A DNA stretch of 64,000 nt from Paraburkholderia sp. FT54 (lineage in GTDB: Bacteria > Pseudomonadota > Gammaproteobacteria > Burkholderiales > Burkholderiaceae), in NCBI RefSeq assembly GCF_031585635.1, contig NZ_CP134195.1, positions 434,001 to 498,000 of the forward strand. The letters run 5' to 3'. The notes under the pieces were generated by a model. It had not been told where the DNA came from, made no database searches, and saw nothing but the letters and a program-made list of their open reading frames with translations. The position numbers were made by a program, and so were the translations under genes. Shown here in pieces: positions 21,072 through 34,451 of the stretch (position 1 is the first letter of the stretch; every line of letters starts with the position of its first letter).

Positions 21072-21113
21072 CGCTTTCGAGCGAAATTTCCGAAGCAGGT
21101 GTATGAAAAGTAA

Positions 21114-21138
21114 GCGGCCCAGTCGGGCCGCTTTTTTT
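21114..21138 (+). terminator. Rho-independent terminator of lpxC
   Basis: GCGGCCC (21114-21120), loop AGTC, GGGCCGC (21125-21131), then seven T residues. It lies 43 bases after the lpxC stop and abuts the convergent dciA gene, which it may also serve in part. Confidence 0.9.
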
Positions 21139-21142
21139 CTGC

Positions 21143-21628
21143 CTAGCGATTTCTCCGATGGCGGGCCGCCATTTTCGCCAGCGCTTCCTGCAACGGCGAA
21201 GGCGCGAGCGATTCGCTCAGCGCGTGGAGCGCATCGGCGCCAGCCGGCGTCATGCGCGCCTGTTTGACGGGCGGCGGTTCCTTGACAGCCTGCGGCCGCA
21301 CGCGAATCCGCAGCGCATTGACGGGCCAGCCGCGCTGCTGCAGATCCGACAGCAGCCGTGGCTCCAGATGCCGTAGCCGTGCCGCCAGCGCGTTATGGCC
21401 GGCGAACAGGGCCAGCACGCCTTCCTTGATAAAGCTGGGCTCGACGCTCGTCGCCAGATAATCGGGCAGCAGCGCCCGCAGATCCTTCTCCAACGCCGCA
21501 ATCTGCTCGACGCCCGCGCGCAGGGCCGCGAACGCGTCCGTGCGATTGAGCACCTCGGCGACCGGCTGCGGGCGGCGCGCCTTGAACTGCTGGGGCGGCG
21601 GCCTTGAAAAGGAAGGAGAACGGCTCAT
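21143..21628 (-). CDS. dciA: DciA-like DUF721 protein
   Basis: Small basic protein of 161 residues with the DUF721 domain (about 25-105): VAEVLNRTDAFAALRAGV, DLRALLPDYLATSVEPSF, ALFAGHNALAARLRHLEPRLL and NALRIRVRP. DciA proteins of this family help load the replicative helicase in bacteria lacking DnaC. The C-terminal part is a disordered-looking Ala/Pro-rich tail. It is convergent with lpxC and divergent from secA, the standard neighbourhood of this gene. Confidence 0.85.
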   Translation of the reverse strand: MSRSPSFSRPPPQQFKARRPQPVAEVLNRTDAFAALRAGVEQIAALEKDLRALLPDYLATSVEPSFIKEGVLALFAGHNALAARLRHLEPRLLSDLQQRGWPVNALRIRVRPQAVKEPPPVKQARMTPAGADALHALSESLAPSPLQEALAKMAARHRRNR

Positions 21629-21793
21629 GTTCGATGGTAGCGGCGTGTCGCACCCTATGCGCGTTCACGCCGCGATTGTACCGCGCGGGATGCACGCGGA
21701 CCTGCCTCAATGCGGAGTGCCGGAACTCGCTGCGGCGGCCTTCGGATGCCCCGCCGCCGTCTCGTTGCTGACATCAGCGTGGGCGGGGGCGCG

Positions 21794-21802
21794 TGCTAAA
21801 AT
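21794..21802 (+). promoter_or_regulatory. Likely secA promoter (extended -10)
   Basis: TGC-TAAAAT is an extended -10 element; the TAAAAT is at 21797-21802. A start site would fall near 21809, only a few bases before the likely intron 5' end. No consensus -35 is seen at the right distance (CTGACA at 21768 is 23 bases away), which extended -10 promoters tolerate. Confidence 0.45.
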
Positions 21803-22844
21803 GCGCGATTCGGTGCGACACGCACGCTCGTGTCCGGTGGCTCCACGTTACGGAGCATCGACTAGAGGGTTATTGAGGCAACTCACCATGCCCTCCGCAG
21901 GCGGCCCCCTTGTGGGCTGCACTTTAAGAAGCAGATGCGACCCTATGGGAAGCATCCTTGTAGTGAAATTGGAAACCGGAGCAATCAGCCGGCAACCTTG
22001 TTGCATGGACTTGATTACCGTCAGGTCCCGCCCAGTCAGCGGCTTCACCTCCGCCGACAGGGCGGGGTGATGTTTGCAATTCCCGAGCTTTCAGGCAAGG
22101 GTTTCGCTAAACCGATACGAGCGAAAGCTCGGTGTGTCATTGTTCGACCTCGTCGCTGAAGATGAGGGTAGTGAACCTGCTGTACGACCAGCAGTAGCCT
22201 AGGAGGACATGCGTCACTGGCAACGGTGAGGTGTGAAGCTCTTCTGACAATGTAGCCCCCGGACGTTTCGGGCAGATCGTTTCCGCGAGGAAGCGGTCTG
22301 GATACTCCTAGCAGCAAGGGGGTAAGGCGCTAGGCTGGCTGATAGGGTTAACGGAAGTGAACTGCTGATAAACCTCGTTAGCATTGTGTGCCAAAGCTGC
22401 TGATAGGCACTGACCAACAGGTATGCGGTTGGATAGCCCGCTCGAATCTCGGGCTACGTCGTTAGTGATACCGCCGGGGAATAGGCAGAACCTAAGTCAG
22501 TCGTGTGGCATGCCGGGAACGTGGTAAGCCTGTATGGTTGCCAGCGCAGTAGGGCTGGCAGGCGAACCGCAAGGGACGCTGTTGATTGTGCAGGTATGGG
22601 AGGACGGAAAAAGCGAAGGCCGGGCTGTAATGGACCGGATAGGGGTTGAGACATCACCTCACGCGAAAGCGGGCAGACTTCCGTCTGGTCTACCGTCGCA
22701 AGACGGCTGACTACCCTCTGTAGACTTGGTTAGATGCAGGCGCATGCGCCTGTGTTGAGTTTTGTTGTTCCCCAGCGGGGTGTATCTGCCCCGCTGGGGG
22801 AGATGCGCCTTCTGTCTGGGGACTTTTCCAGGTAGGAGAGCAGC

Positions 22845-24545
22845 ATGAAAGTATTTGGTCGAACGACCGGATCTGCGCTTTCCCACGCGCCGGACAATTG
22901 GTACGCCGTAGATTGGCGACGAGTTGAGCGGAACGTGAGAGGGATGCAGATTCGAATTGCGAAGGCGACGCGGGAAGGTGACTGGCGCAGGGTGAAAGCC
23001 CTGCAACGGATGCTGACTCGCACGTTGTCTGCAAAGCTGTATGCGGTACGACGTGTTACGCAAAACCAGGGTGCGCGAACGGCTGGAGTCGATCGCGAGC
23101 TATGGGATTCGCCTGAAAGCCGATGGGAAGCCATCGGCAGGCTGAAGCGGCGCGGATACAAGCCTCTGCCATTACGGAGAGTCTTTATCCCCAAGGCAAA
23201 TGGGAAGGAGCGTCCTCTGGGCATTCCGACCATGCGAGACAGGGCGATGCAAGCTCTGTATCTGCTGGCCTTGGAGCCAGTGTCGGAATCGACGAGCGAT
23301 CTGAACTCTTACGGGTTCAGGTTGAATCGTTCGACAGCCGACGCGATGTCCCAAATCCGCGTCTGTATGTCCCAAGAGGCCTCGGCCAAGTGGGTCCTAG
23401 AAGCGGATATCAAGGGGTGCTTCGACCACATCAGTCATGACTGGCTGGAAACCAATGTCCCGATGGACAGAGGCGTCCTCCGGAAATGGTTGAAGGCTGG
23501 CCTGATTTATCAAGGTCAGCTACGGGCGACTGAGGCCGGTACGCCGCAGGGAGGAATTATCTCCCCGACGTTGGCTAACGTAACGCTGAACGGGCTGGAA
23601 CGAGAACTGGCGGTGCATCTCGGTGCGAAGCTGGGGATCATGAAAGCCCGAAGGCTGAAAGTGAATGTGGTGCGGTACGCGGACGACTTCGTGATAACCG
23701 GTGACTCGAAAGAGATACTGGAACAGGAGGTCCGACCTTGGGTGGAGGCATTCCTTGCGGTTCGAGGGTTGCAGCTATCGGAGGAGAAAACGCGGATCAC
23801 TCACATTGACGACGGCTTCGATTTCCTTGGGTGGAATTTCCGGAAGTACTCGGGAAAGATGCTCATCAAACCGAGCAAAAAGAACGCGAAAGCGTTCTAC
23901 AGCAAGGTGGCGGAAACGATCAGCAGCAACAAGACGGCGAAGCAGGAGGAGCTGATCCGATTGCTAAACCCAATGTTGCGCGGATGGGCGCAGTACCACC
24001 ATCCGGTTACGGCCAAAAAGGCGTACACCCGCATGGAGCATCTGGTGTTTCGGAGGCTCTGGTGGTGGTCCAAGCGGCGACATCCGCGAAAGAGCAGCAG
24101 TTGGGTGAAACAGAAGTACTTCCACTCAATCGACGCTCGCCAGTGGGTGTTCGCGGTCCGGACGGTTCGAGACGATGGCAGTTGGGGCCTGATGGATTTG
24201 TATCAACTCAGCGGTACGACGATCAGGCGACACAAGAAGATCCCAGGTGAATTCAATCCCTTTGATCCGAAGTGGGAGCAATATGGCGAGCAACTGCGAC
24301 AGACGCGTCTGTGGGATTCGATGCGCTATCGGAAACAGTGGGCAAAGCTGTATATGGCGCAGAGCGGGTTGTGTGCGCACTGTGGCTGTGCCTTGACGGG
24401 CGAAACAGGCTGGCACGACCATCATCTGGAATATCGGATGCATGGCGGGTCAGACAAGTTGTCCAACCGGGTTTTGCTTCACCCGCACTGTCACCAGCAG
24501 GTACACGTTGGTAAACTGGTAGTAACTAAGCCGGTTCTGTCGTAG
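22845..24545 (+). CDS. ltrA: Group II intron reverse transcriptase/maturase with HNH endonuclease
   Basis: Multifunctional intron protein of 566 residues that helps splicing and copies the intron into DNA targets. In order: an N-terminal RT-associated domain (about 15-100), reverse transcriptase with palm motifs [10 protein letters not shown] (about 187), [10 protein letters not shown] (about 232) and Y278-ADD-281, the maturase X domain (about 340-440, [10 protein letters not shown]), and a C-terminal HNH domain (C-AHC ... [12 protein letters not shown] ... [10 protein letters not shown]). No frameshift or catalytic loss is seen, so the intron may still be mobile. A ribosome site GGTAGGAGAG precedes the ATG. 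Confidence 0.95.
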   Translation: MKVFGRTTGSALSHAPDNWYAVDWRRVERNVRGMQIRIAKATREGDWRRVKALQRMLTRTLSAKLYAVRRVTQNQGARTAGVDRELWDSPESRWEAIGRLKRRGYKPLPLRRVFIPKANGKERPLGIPTMRDRAMQALYLLALEPVSESTSDLNSYGFRLNRSTADAMSQIRVCMSQEASAKWVLEADIKGCFDHISHDWLETNVPMDRGVLRKWLKAGLIYQGQLRATEAGTPQGGIISPTLANVTLNGLERELAVHLGAKLGIMKARRLKVNVVRYADDFVITGDSKEILEQEVRPWVEAFLAVRGLQLSEEKTRITHIDDGFDFLGWNFRKYSGKMLIKPSKKNAKAFYSKVAETISSNKTAKQEELIRLLNPMLRGWAQYHHPVTAKKAYTRMEHLVFRRLWWWSKRRHPRKSSSWVKQKYFHSIDARQWVFAVRTVRDDGSWGLMDLYQLSGTTIRRHKKIPGEFNPFDPKWEQYGEQLRQTRLWDSMRYRKQWAKLYMAQSGLCAHCGCALTGETGWHDHHLEYRMHGGSDKLSNRVLLHPHCHQQVHVGKLVVTKPVLS

Positions 24546-24567
24546 ACAGAACTTCGTTCGTAGATTT

Positions 24568-24601
24568 GAGCCGTATGCGGGGAAACTCGCACGTACGGTT
24601 C
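24568..24601 (+). ncRNA. Group II intron domain V
   Basis: The 34-base hairpin starts GAGCCGTATGCGG and ends CGCACGTACGGTTC, with a GGAAAC apical region. This is the catalytic domain V of bacterial group II introns and fixes orientation and the 3' end. Domain VI follows (24604-24639), a stem around CCCGATCTT/AAGGTCGGG. Confidence 0.9.
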
Positions 24602-24748
24602 TCGGGGGGCCCGATCTTCGTAAGAAGGTCGGGCTACCCGACAATTCACTCTTGGACTAAGCCGCCGAGGCCCTTCCGACCCTTGGAGCGCACGTGCACG
24701 ACACGCACGCCGCCACCCAGCCGAAGCCGCGACGCAGACACCGATCCG

Positions 24749-27559
<2,811 letters not shown>

Positions 27560-27567
27560 TGCCGAAG

Positions 27568-27600
27568 GCGGCGCGCTGTGAGGCGCGCCGCGTCGTTTTA
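27568..27600 (+). terminator. secA terminator
   Basis: A 9-base stem GCGGCGCGC (27568-27576) / GCGCGCCGC (27583-27591), loop TGTGAG, then GTCGTTTTA. It lies 8 bases after the secA stop. Confidence 0.7.
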
Positions 27601-27669
27601 CGCGGTACTTTGCCTTGATTTTGCGGTGGTCCGGCAGCACGCCCGGACCATCAGTTTCCGTTTCCCTCG

Positions 27670-27692
27670 ATGCCGGCGCCTGCCGGCATTTT
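27670..27692 (+). terminator. Hairpin plus T run just before argJ
   Basis: ATGCCGGC (27670-27677), loop GCCT, GCCGGCAT (27682-27689), then TTT. The stem is perfect and ends 21 bases before the argJ start. It looks like a terminator and could be a second secA stop or an attenuator in the argJ leader. Confidence 0.5.
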
Positions 27693-27710
27693 CTTCGACA
27701 GGTCGCGACC

Positions 27711-28952
27711 ATGGCTGTCAATTTCCCCTCGATCGATCCCGCTCAACTCCACCCCGTCCCCGGCGTTTCGCTCGGCTGGGCGGAGGCGAATATCCGCAAG
27801 CCGAACCGCAAGGACGTGCTCGTCATTTCCGTGGGCGAAGGCGCCACGGTGGGCGGCGTGTTCACGCAGAACCGCTTTTGCGCGGCGCCCGTCACGGTGT
27901 GCCGTGAGAATCTGGAACGCGTGCGCGCCGGCGGCAAGCCGATTCGCGCGCTGGTGATCAACACCGGCAACGCGAACGCGGGCACGGGCGAGCCGGGCCT
28001 CGCGGCGGCGCGCGAAACCTGCGCCGAACTCGCGCGTCTCGCCGAGATCACGCCGGAACAGGTGCTGCCGTTCTCAACGGGCGTGATTCTGGAGCCGCTG
28101 CCGGTCGATCGTCTGAAGGCGGGTTTGCCGGCCGCGCTGGTGAACCGCAAGGAAGCGAACTGGTACGACGCCGCGCAGGCGATCATGACCACGGACACGT
28201 TGCCGAAGGCCACGTCGCGCCAGGTCACGATCGACGGCCATACGGTCACGCTGACCGGCATCAGCAAGGGCGCGGGCATGATCAAGCCGAACATGGCGAC
28301 CATGCTCGGCTTCCTCGCGTTCGACGCCGCCGTCGCCCAGCCGGTGCTCGACGCGCTGGTCAAGCACGTGGCGGACCGCTCGTTCAACTGCATCACGATC
28401 GATGGCGATACGTCGACCAACGATTCGTTCATCCTGATCGCGTCGGGCAAATCGAGCCTGCCTGCGATCACGTCCACTGACTCGCCCGCTTATGCAGCGC
28501 TGCGCGACGCGGTGACCGAAGTCGCCCAGACCCTCGCGCAGCTGATCGTGCGCGACGGCGAAGGCGCGACCAAATTCATGACCGTGCAAGTCGAAGGCGG
28601 CTCGAGCGTCGGCGAATGCCGCCAGATCGCCTATGCGATTGGCCACTCGCCGCTCGTGAAGACCGCTTTCTATGCATCGGACCCGAACCTCGGCCGCATT
28701 CTGGCGGCCATCGGTTATGCCGGCGTGGACGATCTCGACGTCAGCAAGATCGATCTGTATCTCGACGACGTGCTGGTTGCGACTGCCGGCGGCCGCAATC
28801 CGGCCTACCGTGAAGAAGACGGCCAGCGCGTCATGAAAAAGAGCGAGATCGGCATTCGTGTCGTACTCGGCCGCGGCGATGCGCAAGCCACGATCTGGAC
28901 TTGCGATCTGTCGCACGACTACGTGAGCATCAACGCCGACTATCGTTCGTAA
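27711..28952 (+). CDS. argJ: Bifunctional ornithine acetyltransferase/N-acetylglutamate synthase ArgJ
   Basis: Transfers the acetyl group from N-acetylornithine to glutamate in arginine synthesis and can make N-acetylglutamate. The chosen ATG starts [10 protein letters not shown] and gives 413 residues. The precursor is known to cleave itself before a threonine; here [14 protein letters not shown] places it at A196/T197. Other motifs: NTGNANAGTG and [10 protein letters not shown]. It is the first gene of a short plus-strand group with the DUF815 ATPase and Nudix genes. Confidence 0.96.
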   Translation: MAVNFPSIDPAQLHPVPGVSLGWAEANIRKPNRKDVLVISVGEGATVGGVFTQNRFCAAPVTVCRENLERVRAGGKPIRALVINTGNANAGTGEPGLAAARETCAELARLAEITPEQVLPFSTGVILEPLPVDRLKAGLPAALVNRKEANWYDAAQAIMTTDTLPKATSRQVTIDGHTVTLTGISKGAGMIKPNMATMLGFLAFDAAVAQPVLDALVKHVADRSFNCITIDGDTSTNDSFILIASGKSSLPAITSTDSPAYAALRDAVTEVAQTLAQLIVRDGEGATKFMTVQVEGGSSVGECRQIAYAIGHSPLVKTAFYASDPNLGRILAAIGYAGVDDLDVSKIDLYLDDVLVATAGGRNPAYREEDGQRVMKKSEIGIRVVLGRGDAQATIWTCDLSHDYVSINADYRS

Positions 28953-28965
28953 CCAGGTTTATTAC

Positions 28966-28981
28966 GCGGCCCGCGGGCCGC
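28966..28981 (+). repeat. Perfect 16-base GC palindrome after argJ
   Basis: GCGGCCCGCGGGCCGC lies between the argJ stop and the next start codon, 13 bases before it. It could act as a weak terminator or translation-affecting structure; no T tract follows. Confidence 0.4.
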
Positions 28982-28994
28982 TTACTTTCCAGCC

Positions 28995-29864
28995 ATGGAC
29001 AAACTCGAACAGTTTCTGACCCGGGCCGAAGCCGTGCTCGTCCGCCTCGAAGCGATGCTTCCGCCCGCCACACCGCATATCGACTGGTCGGCGGCGGTCG
29101 CCTTCCGCTGGCGCAAGCGCCAGGGGCGCGGCTACCTGCAGCCGGTGCCGGCCATCTCGGCGATCACGCTCGACGATCTGCAAAACATCGATCGCCAGAA
29201 AGGCTTGATCGAGCAGAACACGCGTCAATTCGTGCACAAGCAGCCGGCCAACAACGTGTTGCTGACGGGCGCGCGGGGCACCGGCAAATCGTCGCTGATC
29301 AAGGCGTGCCTGAACGCGTATGCGAAAGACGGCCTGCGTCTGATCGAAGTGGATAAGGACGATCTGCACGACCTCGGCGATATCGTCGACCTGATCGCGC
29401 AGCGGCCGGAGCGCTTCGTGGTGTTCTGCGACGACCTGTCATTCGAAGACGGCGAATCGGGCTACAAGGCGCTGAAGGTCGCGCTCGACGGCTCCATCGC
29501 CGCGCAATCCGACAACGTGCTGATTTACGCGACGTCGAACCGACGCCATCTGTTGCCCGAATACATGAGCGACAACGAGACGTACAAGCACACGTCCGAC
29601 GGCGAGATTCATCCCGGCGAACTGGTCGAAGAAAAGATCTCGCTGTCCGAGCGTTTCGGGCTGTGGGTCAGCTTCTATCCGTTCAAGCAGGACGACTACC
29701 TGTCGATCATCGGCCACTGGCTGCGGCATTTCGGCTGCGAAGACGCCGAAGTCGAAGCGGCGCGCGGCGATGCGCTGGTGTGGGCGCTGGAGCGCGGCTC
29801 GCGTTCGGGGCGGGTTGCGTGGCAGTTCGCGCGCGACTGGTCCGGCCGCAAAACCTCAGCGTGA
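28995..29864 (+). CDS. DUF815 family AAA ATPase
   Basis: Predicted ATPase of 289 residues. Walker A is G92-ARGTGKS-99, Walker B VVFCDDLSFE (about 138-147), and a sensor-like YATSNRRHLLPEYM segment follows. This DUF815 family is widespread in proteobacteria next to argJ and mutT-like genes, but its role is not established. The Nudix gene starts 8 bases downstream, so they are likely cotranscribed. Function beyond ATP use is not inferred. Confidence 0.88.
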   Translation: MDKLEQFLTRAEAVLVRLEAMLPPATPHIDWSAAVAFRWRKRQGRGYLQPVPAISAITLDDLQNIDRQKGLIEQNTRQFVHKQPANNVLLTGARGTGKSSLIKACLNAYAKDGLRLIEVDKDDLHDLGDIVDLIAQRPERFVVFCDDLSFEDGESGYKALKVALDGSIAAQSDNVLIYATSNRRHLLPEYMSDNETYKHTSDGEIHPGELVEEKISLSERFGLWVSFYPFKQDDYLSIIGHWLRHFGCEDAEVEAARGDALVWALERGSRSGRVAWQFARDWSGRKTSA

Positions 29865-29872
29865 GCCTCGGC

Positions 29873-30295
29873 ATGAACGACGCCCAGAAGAACGCCACTG
29901 GCCGCAAGGTGACGGAAGTTGCCGTCGGCGTGCTGGTTCAGCCCGATGGCCGCTATCTGCTGGCGCAGCGCCCGGCAGGCAAGCCGTACGAGGGGTACTG
30001 GGAGTTTCCGGGCGGCAAGCTGGAAGCGGGCGAGTCGGTCGAGGCCGCGCTCGCCCGTGAGTTGCACGAGGAGCTGGGTATCGACGTCGAGGCGAGCCAT
30101 CTCTGGCATACGCTCGAGCACGATTACCCGCACGCCTACGTGCGGCTCTTTTTCTGCAAGGTGACGCAATGGTCCGGCGAGCCGCACGGCCGCGAAGGCC
30201 AGGCTTTTGTCTGGCAGACGCTGCCCGCGGACGTCGAGCCGCTGTTGCCGGCGACCATTCCCGTGCTGGAATGGCTCGCAGCCGAGAAGAACTGA
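29873..30295 (+). CDS. mutT: Nudix hydrolase, MutT-like
   Basis: Hydrolase of nucleoside diphosphate-X substrates. The 140-residue protein has the Nudix box G-x5-E-x7-REUXEEXGU as GGKLEAGESVEAALARELHEELG. The N-terminus VTEVAVGVLVQPDGRYLLAQRP and short length resemble MutT (8-oxo-dGTP diphosphatase), which is the likely role but not proven. The start ATG was chosen because the longer frame only overlaps the upstream ATPase gene. Confidence 0.85.
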   Translation: MNDAQKNATGRKVTEVAVGVLVQPDGRYLLAQRPAGKPYEGYWEFPGGKLEAGESVEAALARELHEELGIDVEASHLWHTLEHDYPHAYVRLFFCKVTQWSGEPHGREGQAFVWQTLPADVEPLLPATIPVLEWLAAEKN

Positions 30296-30376
30296 AGCGG
30301 AAAGAGAAGGGCGCGCGACACCGGGCGCTGCGCTAGCGCAGCGCCGATCGGCGTGGCTCGACAGTTGGGCCGCCGC

Positions 30377-30574
30377 TCAGTGCGGCGTGTAATCCCCGCC
30401 TGGCGTCTCGTCCGACGAGGCTTCCTGCTCGGACCCGCCGATCTTGTATTTCTCAGCGGCCCAGGCGCCGAGATCGATCTGCTTGCAGCGATCTGAGCAG
30501 AAGGGGCGGAAGCGGTTTTCAGGTGTCCAGCGGACGTCCTTTCCGCAAGTGGGGCATTTGACGACGGTAGGCAT
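30377..30574 (-). CDS. yacG: DNA gyrase inhibitor YacG
   Basis: Small zinc protein of 65 residues with the four-cysteine ligand set C-PTC ... C-SDRC and the [13 protein letters not shown] segment. In E. coli YacG binds GyrB and blocks DNA binding. The ATG at 30574 is taken as start; a TTG four codons earlier (30586) is possible. It is the last gene of the minus-strand group with zapD and coaE, which is the conserved order. Confidence 0.92.
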   Translation of the reverse strand: MPTVVKCPTCGKDVRWTPENRFRPFCSDRCKQIDLGAWAAEKYKIGGSEQEASSDETPGGDYTPH

Positions 30575-30697
30575 ACGGTCAGGCAATCAATCGCAAACGG
30601 AACAAGTAACGAATATAGGGGCATTTCTCGCCGCTTTAAAGGCGTGCCCCGTCGATCCGGATTTACCAGGTGAAGGTGACAGCTTTGCGAACGTGAC

Positions 30698-31498
<801 letters not shown>

Positions 31499-31646
31499 CT
31501 AATGCCGTGAGACTACCCTAGCAATCACACACTTTTTCAGCGCGCACTCGCAACTTTTTTCACATGTTTCGGGCGGTTTTCGACGCGCTTTTGGCATGCG
31601 CATCGCCGCGAAGTTCAACAGGGATTCCCGAGGTGGCACGTCGGCG

Positions 31647-32249
31647 TCATGCGCCGGCGAGCGACAGGTACGCGCGATGCTGCGCGTCGACTTGTGCTTT
31701 CAGTGCGTCGAGTGGCGCGTTGTCGTTGTCGATTACGTCGTCGGCCGCGGCGAGGCGCGCTTCGCGCGTAGCCTGACGGGCGATGATCGCCAGCACCTGT
31801 TCGCGGCTGAAATTGTTGCGGCTCATCACGCGCGAGATCTGCGTTTCGACGCTGCAGTCGACTGTCAGCACGCGATTCACGCGGGTCTTCCACCTGCCGG
31901 ACTCGACCAGCAGCGGCACCACCACGATCACGTAAGGCCCTCGTGCCTCACGCTCTTCGCGTTCGGTCTCCGAACGAATCAGCGGATGTGTGATGCCTTC
32001 GAGACGTTTGCGCGCGCCGTCGTCGCTGAATACGAGCGTGCGCATGCGCGCGCGGTCGAGCGAGCCGTCGGGGGCGACGAACGCTTCGCCGAACTCGGCC
32101 GCGATCTTCGGCATGGCAATACCATTCGGCGCCGTGATGCGGTGCGCGATCAGGTCGGTGTCGACGAGCGGTACGCCATGCGCGGCAAATAGGTCGGCGA
32201 CAGTCGATTTGCCGCTGCCGATGCCGCCGGTCAATCCCACAGCAAACAT
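31647..32249 (-). CDS. coaE: Dephospho-CoA kinase
   Basis: Last step of coenzyme A synthesis, phosphorylating the 3'-hydroxyl of the dephospho-CoA ribose. The 200-residue protein has P-loop GGIGSGKST (residues 8-16), VDTDLIAH and the lid arginine region. The stop of the prepilin peptidase gene is only three bases upstream, so the two are probably in one transcript. Confidence 0.95.
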   Translation of the reverse strand: MFAVGLTGGIGSGKSTVADLFAAHGVPLVDTDLIAHRITAPNGIAMPKIAAEFGEAFVAPDGSLDRARMRTLVFSDDGARKRLEGITHPLIRSETEREEREARGPYVIVVVPLLVESGRWKTRVNRVLTVDCSVETQISRVMSRNNFSREQVLAIIARQATREARLAAADDVIDNDNAPLDALKAQVDAQHRAYLSLAGA

Positions 32250-32252
32250 GCT

Positions 32253-33194
32253 TCAGCCTCCCAGAGCCAGATAGAGCGGTGTGCCGAGAAACAGCGTCAA
32301 TGCGCCGCCTGCCGCGAGAAATGGCCCGAAGGGCAGCGGCTCTTCAAAACGCATACGGCCACGCCACGTTGCCAGCAGGCCGATGAGCGCGCCGGCCACC
32401 GCGGCGATCAGCACGATCTGCGGCAGCGCCGCCCAGCCGAGCCACGCGCCGAGCGCCGCCAGCAGTTTGAAATCGCCGTAGCCCATGCCTTCGACGCCGC
32501 GTACGAGGAGAAATAACCAATGTACGACCCACAACACCAGATAGCCGAAAATCGCGCCGAGCACCGCGTCATGCAGACTCGTGAACATGCCGTTGAAGTT
32601 GACGATGATGCCCGCCCATAGCAACGGCAGCGTCATGGAGTCGGGCAGCAGATGCGTGTCGATGTCGATCGCGCTCATTGCCAGCAATGCGGCGCACAGC
32701 CCGAAGGCGGCGAGCGCAGTGAGAGTCGGGCCGAACAGCGCCAGCGAGCCGGCCGCGAACGCCGCGCTGGCGATCTCGAGCAGCGGATAGCGCAGGCTCA
32801 CACGCGCCTTGCATGCGGAGCAGCGTCCGCGCAGTAGCACGTAGCTCAACACCGGCAGATTCTCCCACGCGCTCAACACGTGGCCACAGTGAGGACACGC
32901 GCTGCGCGGCACCCACAGGTTGTAGCGTGCCGGCAGGCCGTCTTCTTCCAGCGGTTCGTCCGTGGTTTCGCTGACTTCCGCGCGCCATGCGCGCTCGAGC
33001 ATGATAGGCAGCCGATGCACGACCACGTTCAGGAAACTGCCGATCACGAGGCCGAACACAATGGCGAACGTCATCTGCAGGGCCGCGGGCAAACTACCGA
33101 ACGCCTGACCGAGACCGGTCGCGAAATGGCCGGGCAGCAAGCCCGACAGCAGGCTGGAAGAAGTGTCTGGCACGAGTGGAAGTGTGGCCCGCAT
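32253..33194 (-). CDS. pilD: Prepilin peptidase/N-methyltransferase
   Basis: Membrane aspartyl protease that cuts type IV prepilin or pseudopilin leaders and methylates the new N-terminus. The 313-residue protein has the cytoplasmic zinc loop C100-PHC103 ... C125-SAC128, the first catalytic aspartate region D177-ID179 and the second GYGDF (D241), within about eight membrane helices. It precedes coaE and follows a pilC-like gene. Whether it serves pili or a type II secretion system cannot be told here. Confidence 0.94.
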   Translation of the reverse strand: MRATLPLVPDTSSSLLSGLLPGHFATGLGQAFGSLPAALQMTFAIVFGLVIGSFLNVVVHRLPIMLERAWRAEVSETTDEPLEEDGLPARYNLWVPRSACPHCGHVLSAWENLPVLSYVLLRGRCSACKARVSLRYPLLEIASAAFAAGSLALFGPTLTALAAFGLCAALLAMSAIDIDTHLLPDSMTLPLLWAGIIVNFNGMFTSLHDAVLGAIFGYLVLWVVHWLFLLVRGVEGMGYGDFKLLAALGAWLGWAALPQIVLIAAVAGALIGLLATWRGRMRFEEPLPFGPFLAAGGALTLFLGTPLYLALGG

Positions 33195-33221
33195 AGATTA
33201 AGGATGGATTCGGCTGCGATC

Positions 33222-34451
33222 CTACACCACGTTGCCGAGTTGAATAATGGGAAGATACATCGCGATCACGAGGCCGCCGACCAGCGCGCCGAGCACGATG
33301 ATGACGAGCGGCTCGCACAGGCTCGACAGCGTGCCGATCTTTTCGTCTACCTGACGATCGGCGAGCGACGCCACGTCGATCAGCATGCTGTCGAGCGCAC
33401 CGGACTCCTCGGCAACCGCGATCGGCTGCACGACCTCGGGCGGAAAGCAGTGCGCCGCGCGCATCGCCGCGGCGAGCCGTTCGCCGCGCCGCAGACGCGC
33501 GGCGATTTCCACGGTGGCGCGGTCGAAGAAGGCGTTGCCGGTGGCGTGAGTCAGCGAATCGAACGCGTCGGCTAACGGCGTGCCGGCCGACAGCAAGGTG
33601 CCGAGCGCGCGGCTCCAACGCGCCGCGCACAACGTGCGCAGCAGCGGACCGGCGACCGGTATTGTCAGCGATACTCGCGCAAAGCGGATGCGTGCGGCTT
33701 CGGAACGTCGCAGCAGAAATGTCGCTCCCGAACCCGCCGCGAACATCGCGGCGAATGCCGGAACGCTCCAACGTGCCACGCCGGAGGACAAAGCCAGCAC
33801 GAATTGCGTCGGCGCGGGCAGTCTCGCGCCGAAGCCGTCGAAGATCTGTTTGAAGGTCGGCACGACCCACACGAGCAATGCTGCGGTGATCGCCATCGCC
33901 AGCACGAGGATCGCGACCGGATAGGTCAGCGCCGCGCGCACTTTGGCGCGCTGCGCGGCGGCGCGTTCGCGATCATCGGCGATGCGGGCTAGCACGGCGG
34001 CGAGTGCGCCGGCCGCCTCGCCGACTTCGACGAGCTGACAATACAGCGCGTTGAATTGCGCGGGATGCCGCTGTAATGCAGCCGAGAAACGCAGGCCGCC
34101 GGTGATGTCGCGCGCGAGGGCGCCGACGATCCGCGGCATGCCCTGGCGGCGTGAAGCCTGCGCTTGGGCGAGCAGGTCGAGCGCGGGCGCGAGCGGCAGG
34201 CCGGCGCGCAGCAGGCTGGCGAGTTGCCGGGTGAATAGCGTGATGTCGGCGGCGCGTGCGGTCGGACGCGGCGCCGGTCCATGCGCCGTGAGTTCGACGA
34301 TGAACAGATTGTCGCGCTTGAGCAGCGAGCGTGCGGTGGCCGAGTCCGGCGCGATGAGCGCGCCGTTTTTCCGCACGCCGTCGGTATCGACACCGCGCCA
34401 TTTGAAACGCGTGTCGGCGGACAGGGGTCGCTGGGTGGCGGCTGTGTTCAT
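33222..34451 (-). CDS. pilC: Type II secretion/type IV pilus inner-membrane platform protein (GspF/PilC)
   Basis: Polytopic platform protein of 409 residues with two T2SSF domains (about 70-190 and 275-395) and the family-typical LFTRQLASLLRAGLPLAPAL and LGTLLSAGTPLADAF motifs. The start was set at the ATG that overlaps the upstream ATPase gene by four bases. No pilin gene is in the window. The neighbours suggest a type IV pilus assembly locus, pilBCD-like. Confidence 0.9.
   Translation of the reverse strand: MNTAATQRPLSADTRFKWRGVDTDGVRKNGALIAPDSATARSLLKRDNLFIVELTAHGPAPRPTARAADITLFTRQLASLLRAGLPLAPALDLLAQAQASRRQGMPRIVGALARDITGGLRFSAALQRHPAQFNALYCQLVEVGEAAGALAAVLARIADDRERAAAQRAKVRAALTYPVAILVLAMAITAALLVWVVPTFKQIFDGFGARLPAPTQFVLALSSGVARWSVPAFAAMFAAGSGATFLLRRSEAARIRFARVSLTIPVAGPLLRTLCAARWSRALGTLLSAGTPLADAFDSLTHATGNAFFDRATVEIAARLRRGERLAAAMRAAHCFPPEVVQPIAVAEESGALDSMLIDVASLADRQVDEKIGTLSSLCEPLVIIVLGALVGGLVIAMYLPIIQLGNVV

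Larger units (their letters stand above)
21813..24642 (+). mobile_element. Group II intron with maturase, inserted in the secA leader
   Basis: A complete self-splicing retroelement of about 2.83 kb on the secA sense strand. The proposed 5' end is GTGCGAC at 21813, fitting the GUGYG consensus. About 1 kb of structured, gene-free sequence (ribozyme domains I-III) precedes the maturase gene, which lies in domain IV. Domain V is at 24568-24601 and domain VI follows, with the likely branch A in CTACCC; the 3' end is most likely ...CCCGAC at 24642. The maturase type (RT, X and HNH domains) points to a chloroplast-like (CL) class. The 5' boundary is less certain than the 3' one. Confidence 0.8.

Noticed and set aside
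24566..24748. N-terminal extension of secA into the intron 3' end
   Set aside because: The extra residues come from domain V/VI of the intron; SecA proteins start [16 protein letters not shown].
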